Shown here in pieces: positions 13,101 to 22,461 of a stretch of DNA of 64,000 bases. The notes under the pieces were generated by a model that saw only the letters and a list, made by a program, of their open reading frames with translations, made no database searches and had not been told where the DNA came from. This DNA comes from Antedon bifida (lineage: Eukaryota; Echinodermata; Crinoidea; Comatulida; Antedonidae): positions 15,402,085 through 15,466,084 of the forward strand of contig OY727103.1 of NCBI GenBank assembly GCA_963402885.1, given 5' to 3'. The translations under genes were made by a program, and so were the position numbers. Position 1 is the stretch's first letter. The number at the start of each line of letters is the position of its first letter.

Positions 13101-16100
13101 TAAGTTTAATCATCCACTACTTTGAATAAAAATACCAAAACAAAAAATGACATATGTGTTTAATATCAAAATTAAATTAGTATTTTTACTATATAATCCC
13201 CTTTTCCATTTGTCAATATTTTCATAAAATAATTTATGTCCTTTTTCAGAGTTGGGAGCTGGACCACCAATGTTGTACTTAAAGGTTTTATCTGCGTTGA
13301 TGTCGTGGCAATCCCCTGCCTCAACATTTATTGCGTTTATGGTGAGTTTAAAAATTAACAGACATCAGTAAATTAACTACATTATTTATGTAATGTAGTA
13401 TTAATCCAAAGGCAAATTACTGAACAAAATGACAATTCTGTGGGTATCAGTGGCTGGATCTCAATGGAGATACAAAATACGCAAAAAGCTAAATCAAAAG
13501 GATAAAACAGCCACAAAAAATTGCAGAGCTTTTAGGCTTTATCAGTGCAAATCATGTACTATTAAGTTTTTTGATCAATCATAATTATTTTATTTTAAAA
13601 CTACAATGGAATCAAATATGTGGCAAAGTGGGTACAGGTTTTATTATAAAATGTATGCTGCTCAGAATGGGTAAGCTCATATATGTATGTGATCCGAGAG
13701 TTAGCGGTAGTTGAATCTTGTAAATCAATTTATTCAAATCTCGGTAAGACTGTTAATGAGCAGATTGTTAAATTACAGTTTTGTTTCCTTTCACTCTGTC
13801 CGTGGTACCCAATTATGCCATAATCAATTCCCATTGATTTTAATTGTCTTTATCTGTGTTAATACACACATATATATTTATAGGGAAAACAATTACATAA
13901 CACAAAGAAAGAATCCACAAAAAATGTAACTCAGACACCCAGTTGTAGACACCCAGGCCCATTAAAGACAAAACCGGAGACGGAAAAAACATTAAGATGA
14001 ATTTTAATTTACATACTTATTGCCCTTGACATTTCTTGTAATATATAATTACACCCTATATAACATTGTACAATATTCTTGTCATTAATTCCATCTAGTC
14101 ATGATTATTTTTATGGAAGTGTAATTATTAGAAAACGTTAATGAATATGAGTTGTGTAGTTATCAATATTATTATGTGTCATAGCTTTAAATAGGCTATG
14201 AAAGCAGTCAAGCATGTCCGACATCTGTGCATGATTAAAAACTTAACAAAATTGATATAAGCGTACACATACACAGTTTATCATAAGTTCTAAAACTTTT
14301 TTACAATAAATATATTTTTGGTGCATGTACAGATGTTTTGTTTTTTTGTAGTAGTACCAGATAATTCTACTAAACTCAGTCCATGTCAATATATTTAATT
14401 TTAAATTACTTTACACTTTCCTTAAACAATTAACTCACCATTGTGCTACCTCAATTTAATGAAGTGGCATAAGTGGCTAACAGGTCGTATCGGACCCTAA
14501 ATTGGTGACATACTGTACTACCTAAATATGGTGTACTGTTATTAATAATAAATAGATTTAAGATAACAGTATATAAATTAATTGGATTAATTTTCTTTTT
14601 AGCTGTACATGTATGCCATCTACAGTGGCTGGTTTCTCACTGTCCTGTTTGGTTTAATTCTCTGGCATTTCTCAAAAACATACTTAATATCCAGGTAAGA
14701 ATTATCATTATTTTTTTACTTGCTCAATGAATACAAAGCAATGAATGTTTGCGGCTAAAGTATATGTAGTTGTAGCAGTTTTAAATCTGATGTCCCAATA
14801 CAAATCAATATAGGTTCTCTATCATGCACCTATTGGATATTTAGTTCTAATTGTCCTAATTAGTCATGTATATTAACTATCAAATATCTTTCAAATGTTT
14901 TTTGTTACAACAGTTCATAGCTAATTCTGTATTTCCATTTCTATCTAAGAAATCAATTTAAATCATGTCTATCATATCTCTCTTATTTGTTTCATTCTTT
15001 TTTCAGAGGTTGGAATATAGAGTTTTCTCTTTTGCCCTACCACACTATTGAAGAGGCAAGTTACGTTGTGCAACTTTTTTGTTACAACATTTTATGAATG
15101 AAAAACAGTCTTTTGTCAAGTTATTTATTTACTTTATGTTGCATTATTGCAAGAAGAATCTTTTTAACATGTTTTTTACTTTACTATTAATTCAGGATAC
15201 TGAAGAAGAAAAATCATTAGGCATGCCAGACAAATTTCACCTAGTCTTACAGGTTGCAAAGAAGGCTCAAAACCTGCTTGGAGATGTCGCTGATGGTCTT
15301 GAAAAACTACAAAAGTATGATATTTATAGGCCTAACTGAAATCATGTTCATTGTAAATAATTACTGCTACACAAACTTATTGCATACAAAAAAAAATGAT
15401 TTAAGGAAAATAACTTTTAAACTAATCTCATTCTCAACTTTAAAAACGAATTTGTGATATCTCTCCCATTTTTGTATTGTAGTCTCTTAAAATTCATTAC
15501 AATTACCAATAATGGTTTTATCTGAATGTTTTAAAATACTTTTGTTTTGGGAACTGGGGTATTTTATATTTATTTTCTCCCCAAAAATATTATATTATAT
15601 TGCTGCATGTTTCTGAGAAGTAAAGTAAAATGATGATGATGTTTTATATATTTTAGCTTAATATCATGGAGTGATGTACAAGTTACAAAATCTCTTTATA
15701 AAAATGTATGTGCTGGCTTTATATTATCACTTTTCGTTTCGGCTTCAACGCTTCTTACCTATGCAGGTGAGTGATTTTTTTGTTGTAACATCAGCAACAT
15801 CATTATCAACAGCATCATCATCAACAACAAAAAAGATCATCATCATCATAACGTTAAGATCATCATCATTATTTTCATCATCATAACGTAAAGATCATCA
15901 TCATTATTTTCATCATCATCAACGTAAAGATCATCATCATCATAACGTAAAGATCATCATCATTATTTTCATCATCATAACGTAAAGATCATCATCATTA
16001 TTTTCATCATCATCAACGTAAAGATCATCATCATCATAACGTAAAGATCATCATCATTATTTTCATCATCAACGTAAAGATCATCGTCATTATTTTCATC

Positions 16101-16431
16101 ATCATAAACGCAAAGATCATCATCATTTTCATCATCATCAACGTAAAGGTCATCATCATCATATCAACAGCATCATCATCAATGTAAACATCATCATCAT
16201 CATTATCGTCATCATCATCTTTGTAAACCTTTTTTCTATTATATATAAAACTTATTTTTTCATTGCACTTTTAAAGGTGTTTTTATTGGCGTTAAGTTAT
16301 TTATTACCAAAAACCTGTATCGAAAATATCCTCGTCTGAAACAGAAGTATGACACGACAGCTGAGATGTGGAAGAAGCTGCCAACGAACGAACAAAAAGT
16401 ACAACGCAAAATTGTTTCACAGAGAAGACAG
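10153..16431 (+). CDS. GRAMD4: GRAMD4-like protein, N-terminal and membrane part; GRAM exons not found
   Basis: Twelve coding exons join in frame: 10153-10284, 10913-11018, 11503-11635, 12007-12065, 12462-12612, 13074-13099, 13250-13341, 14603-14694, 15007-15055, 15196-15314, 15657-15766, 16277-16431, giving about 405 residues. The order matches human GRAMD4: a coiled coil (KELEQLKEEKHVDQLYKQLE), a short basic stretch (LKENLRRF), two hydrophobic segments (MYAIYSGWFLTVLFGLILWH), then RGWNIEFSLLP, DKFHLVLQVAKKAQNLLGD, a second hydrophobic pair, and YPRLKQKYDTTAEMWKKLP. Vertebrate GRAMD4 is an ER/mitochondria-associated membrane protein with a C-terminal GRAM lipid-binding domain. No exon for that domain is visible on the + strand after 16431. 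The intron after 15055 begins with GC, not GT. Reading straight through 16431 would instead add about 30 unrelated residues before a stop. Confidence 0.9.
11104..11304. mobile_element. MITE with TTAA target duplication
   Basis: Termini CAGGCCTTGTCTTTT and its near-perfect inverse AAAAGACAAGGCCTG are each flanked by TTAA (11104-11107 and 11301-11304). The 200-bp length, lack of a reading frame and TTAA target fit a non-autonomous element of a TTAA-targeting superfamily such as piggyBac or Kolobok. Internal copies of GGTGTGCTGTAGG-like sequence are present. It sits in a GRAMD4-like intron. Confidence 0.75.
11325..11450. repeat. Dispersed repeat, copy 1
   Basis: This shares its layout with 16725-16822: an imperfect inverted repeat around GATATGACATCATC, then TTTTTTGTCAAA, then TTTGATAGTGTAGACAGAGC. 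Both copies lie near or in the GRAMD4-like gene. The foldback form suggests an old MITE. Confidence 0.6.
12082..12147. repeat. Short tandem duplication in intron
   Basis: Two adjacent 33-bp units begin GTGTCTAGCATCCTA. Each contains GGCTTATAATTG. No function is evident. Confidence 0.5.
15828..16225. repeat. ATC-rich satellite in GRAMD4-like intron
   Basis: Arrays of ATC/ATT triplets are broken at regular points by AACGTAAAG, giving higher-order units of about 30-60 bp. It fills the intron before the last recognised exon. Confidence 0.9.
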
Positions 16432-17615
16432 GTAATAAATTTAAACAATTATCTTTTATTTCAGCTATTATTGAATGCTTTTCCTGACAATTTGTTGAAT
16501 GTTTATTTCATTTAATATATATTTAGGCACATAGAGATAAAATTATGATTTATTTTAGTTATTATGTGATAAACCCTTTACAATATAGATGTATACACTA
16601 CACTATTATAAACTTTTTAACATAACTTAATCTAATAATGATAACATAATCGACTGAAACTATATATGTACTGTACAAATGAAAAGTATGATCAAGAGGG
16701 ACAAACAAGCTTAGTTAGTTAACTTAAGCCCATATATGGACATGATGATGTCATATCACTACCATACTTGGGCACATCACACTTTTTTGTCAAAATAGTT
16801 TGATAGTGTAGACAGAGCTTTAAATGTAAATCAAGTTGTGATCGGCCTTTAGTGATGATCACATATTATAACATAATATATAATACTAAATTACATTTAT
16901 TAATATATAATACTAAATTAAATTTATTTAAATATTGTTCAATATCAAAGAATGCTTTATTTTTACTAACATTGAAAAATAAAATATATAGAATAAAACA
17001 AATAATAGGACTAAAAATTACTTGGAATTCCCCCAAATATACATAGTTCCCCAAAATATACATAGTACAAGTAATGTAAATTTAGACTACAGACTTCCTT
17101 TATTGGAAATAATGCTTTATTTTCACTCGCATTGAAACATGCCAAATATAGAATATAATATAGAATAACAATTATTTGGAATTCCCCATCATTATATACA
17201 TATTCTGCAGTAATGTGAATTTAGATTGTATACTGTACTTCCTTTATTGGATGATAAGGAAACCACAAGTTGATTTTATCTCTTTTTTATATTGGTTATT
17301 AAGCAATACTTAACAAAAGAATTGTTCACACTGCAATTAACAAAGATTTTACAGACCTGATAGGGAAAATTTGCGGTTTTCAACATTGACAATATGTATT
17401 TAAAAGCACTAAGATATGCTTGGTTAAATAATAACTTTTACTGTATTTATCCTTTTAAATTAGTGCACCTATTTTGCTTCCTTAAACCAATCCTTACCAA
17501 AACCAAATTCTATTATATAAACAAATTACATACATAGTTGCCCTATTAACACATTCAACTGTATTAAATATAATTCAGGTCAGTTAGTGGCATTTCTGTG
17601 TTTTTACTTGATAAA
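16432..17615. other. Region between GRAMD4-like exon and receptor cluster
   Basis: No exon matching a GRAM domain is visible. The second copy of the foldback repeat is at 16725-16822. Two related AT-rich segments occur around 16940-17060 and 17110-17230, sharing CTTGGAATTC/TTTGGAATTC followed by CCC and a nearby ATACATA. The rest is AT-rich and featureless. Confidence 0.6.
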
Positions 17616-19196
17616 TTAGACACCTTCATATATGTTATTTTCAACCATTACATGGTCATCATCTGATGGACATTCAGACTCCTTATCTTGCTGCATATTG
17701 TTATTTCTCAAGTTTCCATTCTGTGATTCTGTAACTTCAAATCCACCTTCATATATGTTATCAACCATATTGCCATCTTCTGATGGACATTCAGACTGCT
17801 TATCTTGCCGCATATTAGCATTTCTCAAGCTTCCATTATGTGATTCAGTAATGTCAATCACACCTCCATAAATGTTGTTTTCAACCATTACATGGTCATC
17901 ATCTGATGGACATTCAGACTCCTTACCTTGCTGCATATTGGCATTTCTCAAACTTCCATTCTGTGATTCTGTAACTTCAAATCCACCTTCATATATGTTG
18001 TTATCAACCATACCATTGTCGTCTTCTGTAACTTGCTGTAATTTGGAATTTCTCATTGACTTTGGAACTACCTGAGCATATGTGTCACTTCTATTGCGTG
18101 TGTCAGATGATGTCTTTAGATCTTGCTGTATCATAAATTCTGGTTGATTCTTTGAAGCTGACAAATGATACATGGGGTTAGACTCTCTGTATAATCCCTT
18201 ACTTTTATTGGAATACTTCACATGCACTTCATCGCCATTTGTTGTAGACTTTCTTTTTCCAGCTTGTTTCTTCAAGACAACACAAATTAAAAACAATAGA
18301 AGACAAATACAAATAACAGCTGGAATAGCAAATAGATATATTATTATGCTGACTTCACTAGAAGATTCTTTAGTGCCATTGGTAGAGGTTGTGTTTCCAT
18401 CTGGTGTTGGTATTGTTGTCTGAAATGTTTCCTGTACTATACATGTCATAACATCCTCCATCCATGTGACCCTACATTGGTATGTTGCATTTAGATCTTC
18501 TTGTTGAAGATCAAAGGCATAGTCTAATTCGTATTCTGTAAATCTCAAGTTACTATAATATGTTACATTTCCATTCCAAACCATGACTTCATTTCTCCAC
18601 CATTCAATGCTTATGGTTGGATAACCTGGCTGTGTTGTACAGGTCAAGGTAACATTTTGTCCAATTAAATCACTCTGGTAACCAGTAGAATTACAAAGAG
18701 GGTATGGTGCTGGTGGTGGATATTCTACTGACAAAATGACAAAACCAATTGTATCTATTAATTCATTACCAGTACTAGTTACTTCACATCTATAAATATT
18801 TAAGTGTATAAAATGTTCAAGCCCTCGTGTAATGGTTAATGTAAATTCAATTTCATTGAAGTGGTTAAGTGAAAATGCCAATGCTTCTTCTCCAAGGTCA
18901 GAGGTCAGTAGTGTTCCATTTCTGTAAATCTCTGTTTCTGTTTCATCTTCAGCATATCCATCCATTTTTCTATACCAGATGATGTAATGTTCCTGCATAA
19001 AAGTTTGATCAGTACATTTGAAGTCAATTATATCACCTTCAGTGGCATCAATAATTTTGTTTAATTTTCCTGTCACAAGTCGTCTAGATTCCTCTTGATT
19101 TGTTTGCAATATATTTGTTATAAGTGAAATAATCCACAAAATATCAACAAGTCTATCTCCCACCATGATTGAAGTTTGTAATAATCTAATGCTCAT
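17616..19196 (-). CDS. R1: two-Ig membrane receptor, class B tail (526 aa)
   Basis: One uninterrupted frame. A signal peptide most likely begins at Met11 (MVGDRLVDILWIISLITNIL), the start shared by most paralogues. Ig1 has C61, W74 and C137; Ig2 has C186, W199 and C241, with an extra pair C168/C252 framing Ig2. A short Ser/Thr stalk precedes a membrane helix at about 283-308 and a basic stop-transfer KKQAGKRK. The 218-residue tail holds KYSNKS, NPMYHL and DTYAQV, then about three 40-residue repeats plus a partial, each starting IYEG or IYGG and containing SECPS followed by acidic residues. The long repeated tail is unique among the class B copies. A receptor with phosphotyrosine signalling is the likely role. 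The ectodomain is closest to R10, which carries a class A tail. Confidence 0.88.
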   Translation of the reverse strand: MSIRLLQTSIMVGDRLVDILWIISLITNILQTNQEESRRLVTGKLNKIIDATEGDIIDFKCTDQTFMQEHYIIWYRKMDGYAEDETETEIYRNGTLLTSDLGEEALAFSLNHFNEIEFTLTITRGLEHFIHLNIYRCEVTSTGNELIDTIGFVILSVEYPPPAPYPLCNSTGYQSDLIGQNVTLTCTTQPGYPTISIEWWRNEVMVWNGNVTYYSNLRFTEYELDYAFDLQQEDLNATYQCRVTWMEDVMTCIVQETFQTTIPTPDGNTTSTNGTKESSSEVSIIIYLFAIPAVICICLLLFLICVVLKKQAGKRKSTTNGDEVHVKYSNKSKGLYRESNPMYHLSASKNQPEFMIQQDLKTSSDTRNRSDTYAQVVPKSMRNSKLQQVTEDDNGMVDNNIYEGGFEVTESQNGSLRNANMQQGKESECPSDDDHVMVENNIYGGVIDITESHNGSLRNANMRQDKQSECPSEDGNMVDNIYEGGFEVTESQNGNLRNNNMQQDKESECPSDDDHVMVENNIYEGV

Positions 19197-19205
19197 ATTG
19201 TCAAA

Positions 19206-19488
19206 CTAAATATTAGAAATTAACTTCCTTAAATGGAATATTCCATTAATATAGAATTTTTTTATTTTGCTTTTAAAATAAATATTTCTGGCCAAAAATA
19301 TGTTGTAAATAATTATTTTTTGTAAACAATTTTTAAAAAAAATTCCTATGGGTATTAAATGTTATTGATTGGTTATTTATATTAAAGTACAGTATGAATC
19401 TTTTTACCTGCAAAGAACTGTTTATATTTTGTCTAGAAAAGAATATACATATCAAAAGTATCATATACTTTAGTGAGCCTTTTATATA
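19206..19488 (-). promoter_or_regulatory. R1 promoter and 5'UTR intron
   Basis: On the minus strand TATATAAAAGG (19478-19488) is a canonical TATA box. About 70 bp on, TTTGCAG is followed by GTAAAAA (donor at 19407), and TAATATTTAG at 19206-19215 is an acceptor 10 bases before the start codon, giving a 202-bp UTR intron. A conserved block at 19221-19250 contains the palindrome TGGAATATTCCA and the ETS-like AAGGAAGT. Confidence 0.6.
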
Positions 19489-20138
19489 CCTTTGTTAACC
19501 TTTGTAAATACAATGGGTCTTAGAAATAGTGTTACGCCCCACCTGGTTAATTCTCTCAGTTATGACATCATTGACATGTTTGCTCATTTGGTATATTATA
19601 TACATAAACATGCTTTATACAATAGCTGTAGACATACAAGTCTATGAAAACAAAGGACACTCCAATTATACATGTGCAGTGTTACTGTAAATTTATTTAT
19701 CAATAGTCGTTTCATGGCCTAACATAGGCTGTGTTGAACATGTTTATGGTGGTGGGCTTACACTATACCTCTAGATATATTTTAGTAGTGTGTTTCGTTT
19801 TTTTCAGCGCCATTATATATACCACTAAAATGTTCAGATATTTAGTAAGATGATGATTAAATGCTATATAAGTATAAGTGAGAAATTCTGTAAGAATAAT
19901 ATGATAAAATTTCCCCAAACAAAATTAAAACTAGGACACTTCATCTTGATTAGACCCATAGGGCTTCTATATTATTTGATGCCATAGACAATTAAACTCT
20001 GTAAACCCTCAATGAGCTACAGTTAGAGCACTATATTCTTGTAATCTTGCTCACAAGAGATCAAATTGATACACAATCATCTTTTCAGAGTTCTATTCAG
20101 GTGACTAACATGAAATGACATTGGCATTTTTTGTTTTT
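19489..20138. other. Duplicated flank shared with 43314-44154
   Basis: Non-coding. It matches the region upstream of R10 nearly base for base, apart from a LINE fragment present only there (43396-43570). A GACATGTTTGCTCATTTGG segment also recurs near 26.2, 32.2 and 34.5 kb. Confidence 0.6.
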
Positions 20139-20354
20139 TTAATCTTTTGATTTGGTAAACTGCATCTTCTGGCTCATTGTAACAAACATGTTCTTTTCTT
20201 CCTTAATATTATTATGTTCTTCAACTTTATTATAGACATGTTCTGTGTTCATTTCAATTGGTTTGTTGTAGATGTCTGTTACTTCAGTGGCACCTGCCAT
20301 TGTTTGATCACTATTGTTTGGCGTCTGATTTTCATGGTTTATCTTTTGAAACAC
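20139..20354 (-). pseudogene. Orphan class A tail fragment
   Basis: The frame encodes only the post-membrane part of a class A tail: NQTPNNSDQTMAG, TDIYNKPIEMNTEHVYN and a frameshifted end. No membrane segment or ectodomain lies directly upstream. The same relic occurs at 44155-44358, so it predates the block duplication. Confidence 0.75.
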
Positions 20355-20496
20355 TAGAGGCAGTATACCCAGATGTTAACAGGTAACTGTGTAAAATAAT
20401 ATTCCTGTGTTTACTATATTTAAGATTCGTTATTATCAGTTGTCATCATCTGTGAGGTGATTATGATGGCAATGTAATCTCATACTTTATAACTTA

Positions 20497-21642
20497 TCAT
20501 ACCTTGTTCATTTCTCTCTTGACATAATTTATATAGACATGCTCTTTTTCTTCAGCAACTTCATTATAGACATGTTCTTTGTTCATTTCTCTCTTGACAT
20601 CATTTATATAGACATGCTCTTTTTCTGCAGCAACTGCATGTTCTTTGATAATTTCAATTGGTTTGTTGTAGATGTCTGTTACTTCAGTGACATCTTCCGT
20701 CTTTTGAACAGCATTATTTGGCGTCTGATTTCTCTTGTACAGTAATAAGATTATTAGTAGTATTAGAAGAAGAACAATAACTGCACCAAGTGACAATCCA
20801 ATGGTTAAAGACGATGTTGATGCAATATTTGTCTGATTTATGGTTTTTGTTGCCAATTTCTCTGGTTCTGTTGTTGGTGTTGTTGTCTGAAATGTTTCCT
20901 GTACTGTACATGTTGTAACATCCTCCTTCCATGTGACCCTACATTGGTATGTTGCCTCTAAATCTTCTTGCTGAAGATTGAAGACATAGTCCGAAGAGTA
21001 TTCTATAAATAGCAAGTTACTATCATATGTTACATTTCCATTCCAAACCATGACTTCATTTCTCCACCATTGAATAGTTATTGTTGGATTACCTGGCTGT
21101 GTTGTACAGGTCAAGATAACATTTTGCCCAATTAAATCACTCTGGTAACCAGTAGAAGTACAAAGAGGGTATGGTGCTGGTGGTGGATATTCTACTAACA
21201 AAATGACAAAACCAGTTATATCTATTAATTCATTACCAGTCATACTTGCTATTACTTCACATCTATAAATATTTAAGTGTATAAAATGTTCAAGCCCTCG
21301 TGTAATCATTATTGTAAATTCAAATTCATTGACGTTGTTAGGTGAAAATGCCAATGCTGCTTCTCCAAGGTCAGAGGTCAGTAGTGTTCCATTTCTGTAA
21401 ATCTCTGTTTCATCTTCAGCATATACAATTTTTCTATACCAGATGATGTAATGTTCCTGCATAAAAGTTTGATCAGTACATTTGAAGTCAAATATATCAC
21501 CTTCAGTGGCATCAATAATTTTGTTTAATTCTCCTGTCACAAGTCGTCTAGATTCCTCTTGTGTTGTTTCACAATGTTTGTTATGAGTGAAATAATCCTT
21601 TTTTCCACATAAGAACTTGATATTTGATGTTTTACTATCCAA
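20497..21642 (-). CDS. R2: two-Ig receptor lacking the family signal peptide, class A tail (381 aa)
   Basis: Ig1 has C55, W68 and C128; Ig2 has C179, W192 and C234; the membrane helix is at about 279-302. The tail has DIYNKP, HVYIND, HVYNEV and HVYINYV, then stops early: the position equivalent to the C-terminal tail of R5 is interrupted by a stop after KREMNKV. The first ~25 residues are not a signal peptide. They read the family leader in a shifted frame and then foreign sequence, because the 5' end is joined to the remnant also seen at 46245-46308. R11 is its near-identical sister with an intact leader. As it stands this protein may not enter the secretory pathway, unless splicing supplies another leader, so it may be a recent pseudogene. 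Confidence 0.7.
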   Translation of the reverse strand: MDSKTSNIKFLCGKKDYFTHNKHCETTQEESRRLVTGELNKIIDATEGDIFDFKCTDQTFMQEHYIIWYRKIVYAEDETEIYRNGTLLTSDLGEAALAFSPNNVNEFEFTIMITRGLEHFIHLNIYRCEVIASMTGNELIDITGFVILLVEYPPPAPYPLCTSTGYQSDLIGQNVILTCTTQPGNPTITIQWWRNEVMVWNGNVTYDSNLLFIEYSSDYVFNLQQEDLEATYQCRVTWKEDVTTCTVQETFQTTTPTTEPEKLATKTINQTNIASTSSLTIGLSLGAVIVLLLILLIILLLYKRNQTPNNAVQKTEDVTEVTDIYNKPIEIIKEHAVAAEKEHVYINDVKREMNKEHVYNEVAEEKEHVYINYVKREMNKV

Positions 21643-22461
21643 GAATATACCAAATATTATATACTTCTCTTTTATGTGTGTTTATATAGCCAACAAAACT
21701 ATTCTTCTTTTATCTACCTTCATAGAATGAGCCTAAATAATAATAATAATATAGTGTGGCATTCATTTGAACAGAACAAGATTAATTTATCATTCCATTG
21801 AAATTATTGCTCATTTGGTAATGATCAAATACAAAGATGCTCTATGCAGTTGAATAATCAAATAAAATCTTTATTTGTTCCATAAAAAAGTGTACATGGA
21901 AAAATTGTTTTCCTAAACAGAAATATGAACGTCAAGGTTTAGACAAATGGAATTTAGATTTAATAGTTTAAACAAAAGGAACATGAAGGACTATGAATTG
22001 ACACTATATTAATATATTTTATTATACTTTTATACTTGTACAGTATTTTTATACATTTTCTTGTTATAGGTATTTTATAATTTGCTTGACTAGACTAGAT
22101 TCTTTTAGCAATTTCAAACCATGTATGAGTCAAATATGAACAAAGTTGAGTACAAAATATAGTAGGTTGGTTATATGAATCATCTTACAGGAATACTGTA
22201 GTACTACTCGGCTATTTTGGTGATAGGCTTGTACTTTGTAATATGCTTTATTTACATCAGTTAGATTGTTTGCCTTCAGTTCCATTGTATATTCAACTAT
22301 AACTATTGCACAGTTGTTCTAATAATATATGTAAATGGAAGAGTAAAGTAAAAGTTTCCCAACCAAAATTAAAACTTGATAATCATGATAATACATGTGC
22401 CTCTTTTTATCATGTGACCCACAATTGTCCAATCTTTTTAGGTTTTATATGCCTCTTTTTA
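21643..22461. other. Duplicated non-coding spacer
   Basis: Matches 46320-46770 and, in part, 27000-27960, 35640-36370 and 47810-48780. No gene is visible. Two copies of CCTCTTTTTATCATGTGACC lie near 22399 and 22451. Confidence 0.6.

Noticed and set aside
20470-20510. Splicing of R2 (and R11) from AACAAG/GTATGA near the stop to the orphan tail downstream
   Set aside because: The donor is plausible, but comparison with R5 shows the sequence is the decayed C-terminal coding end, and the orphan tail begins with post-membrane residues that would only repeat the tail header.
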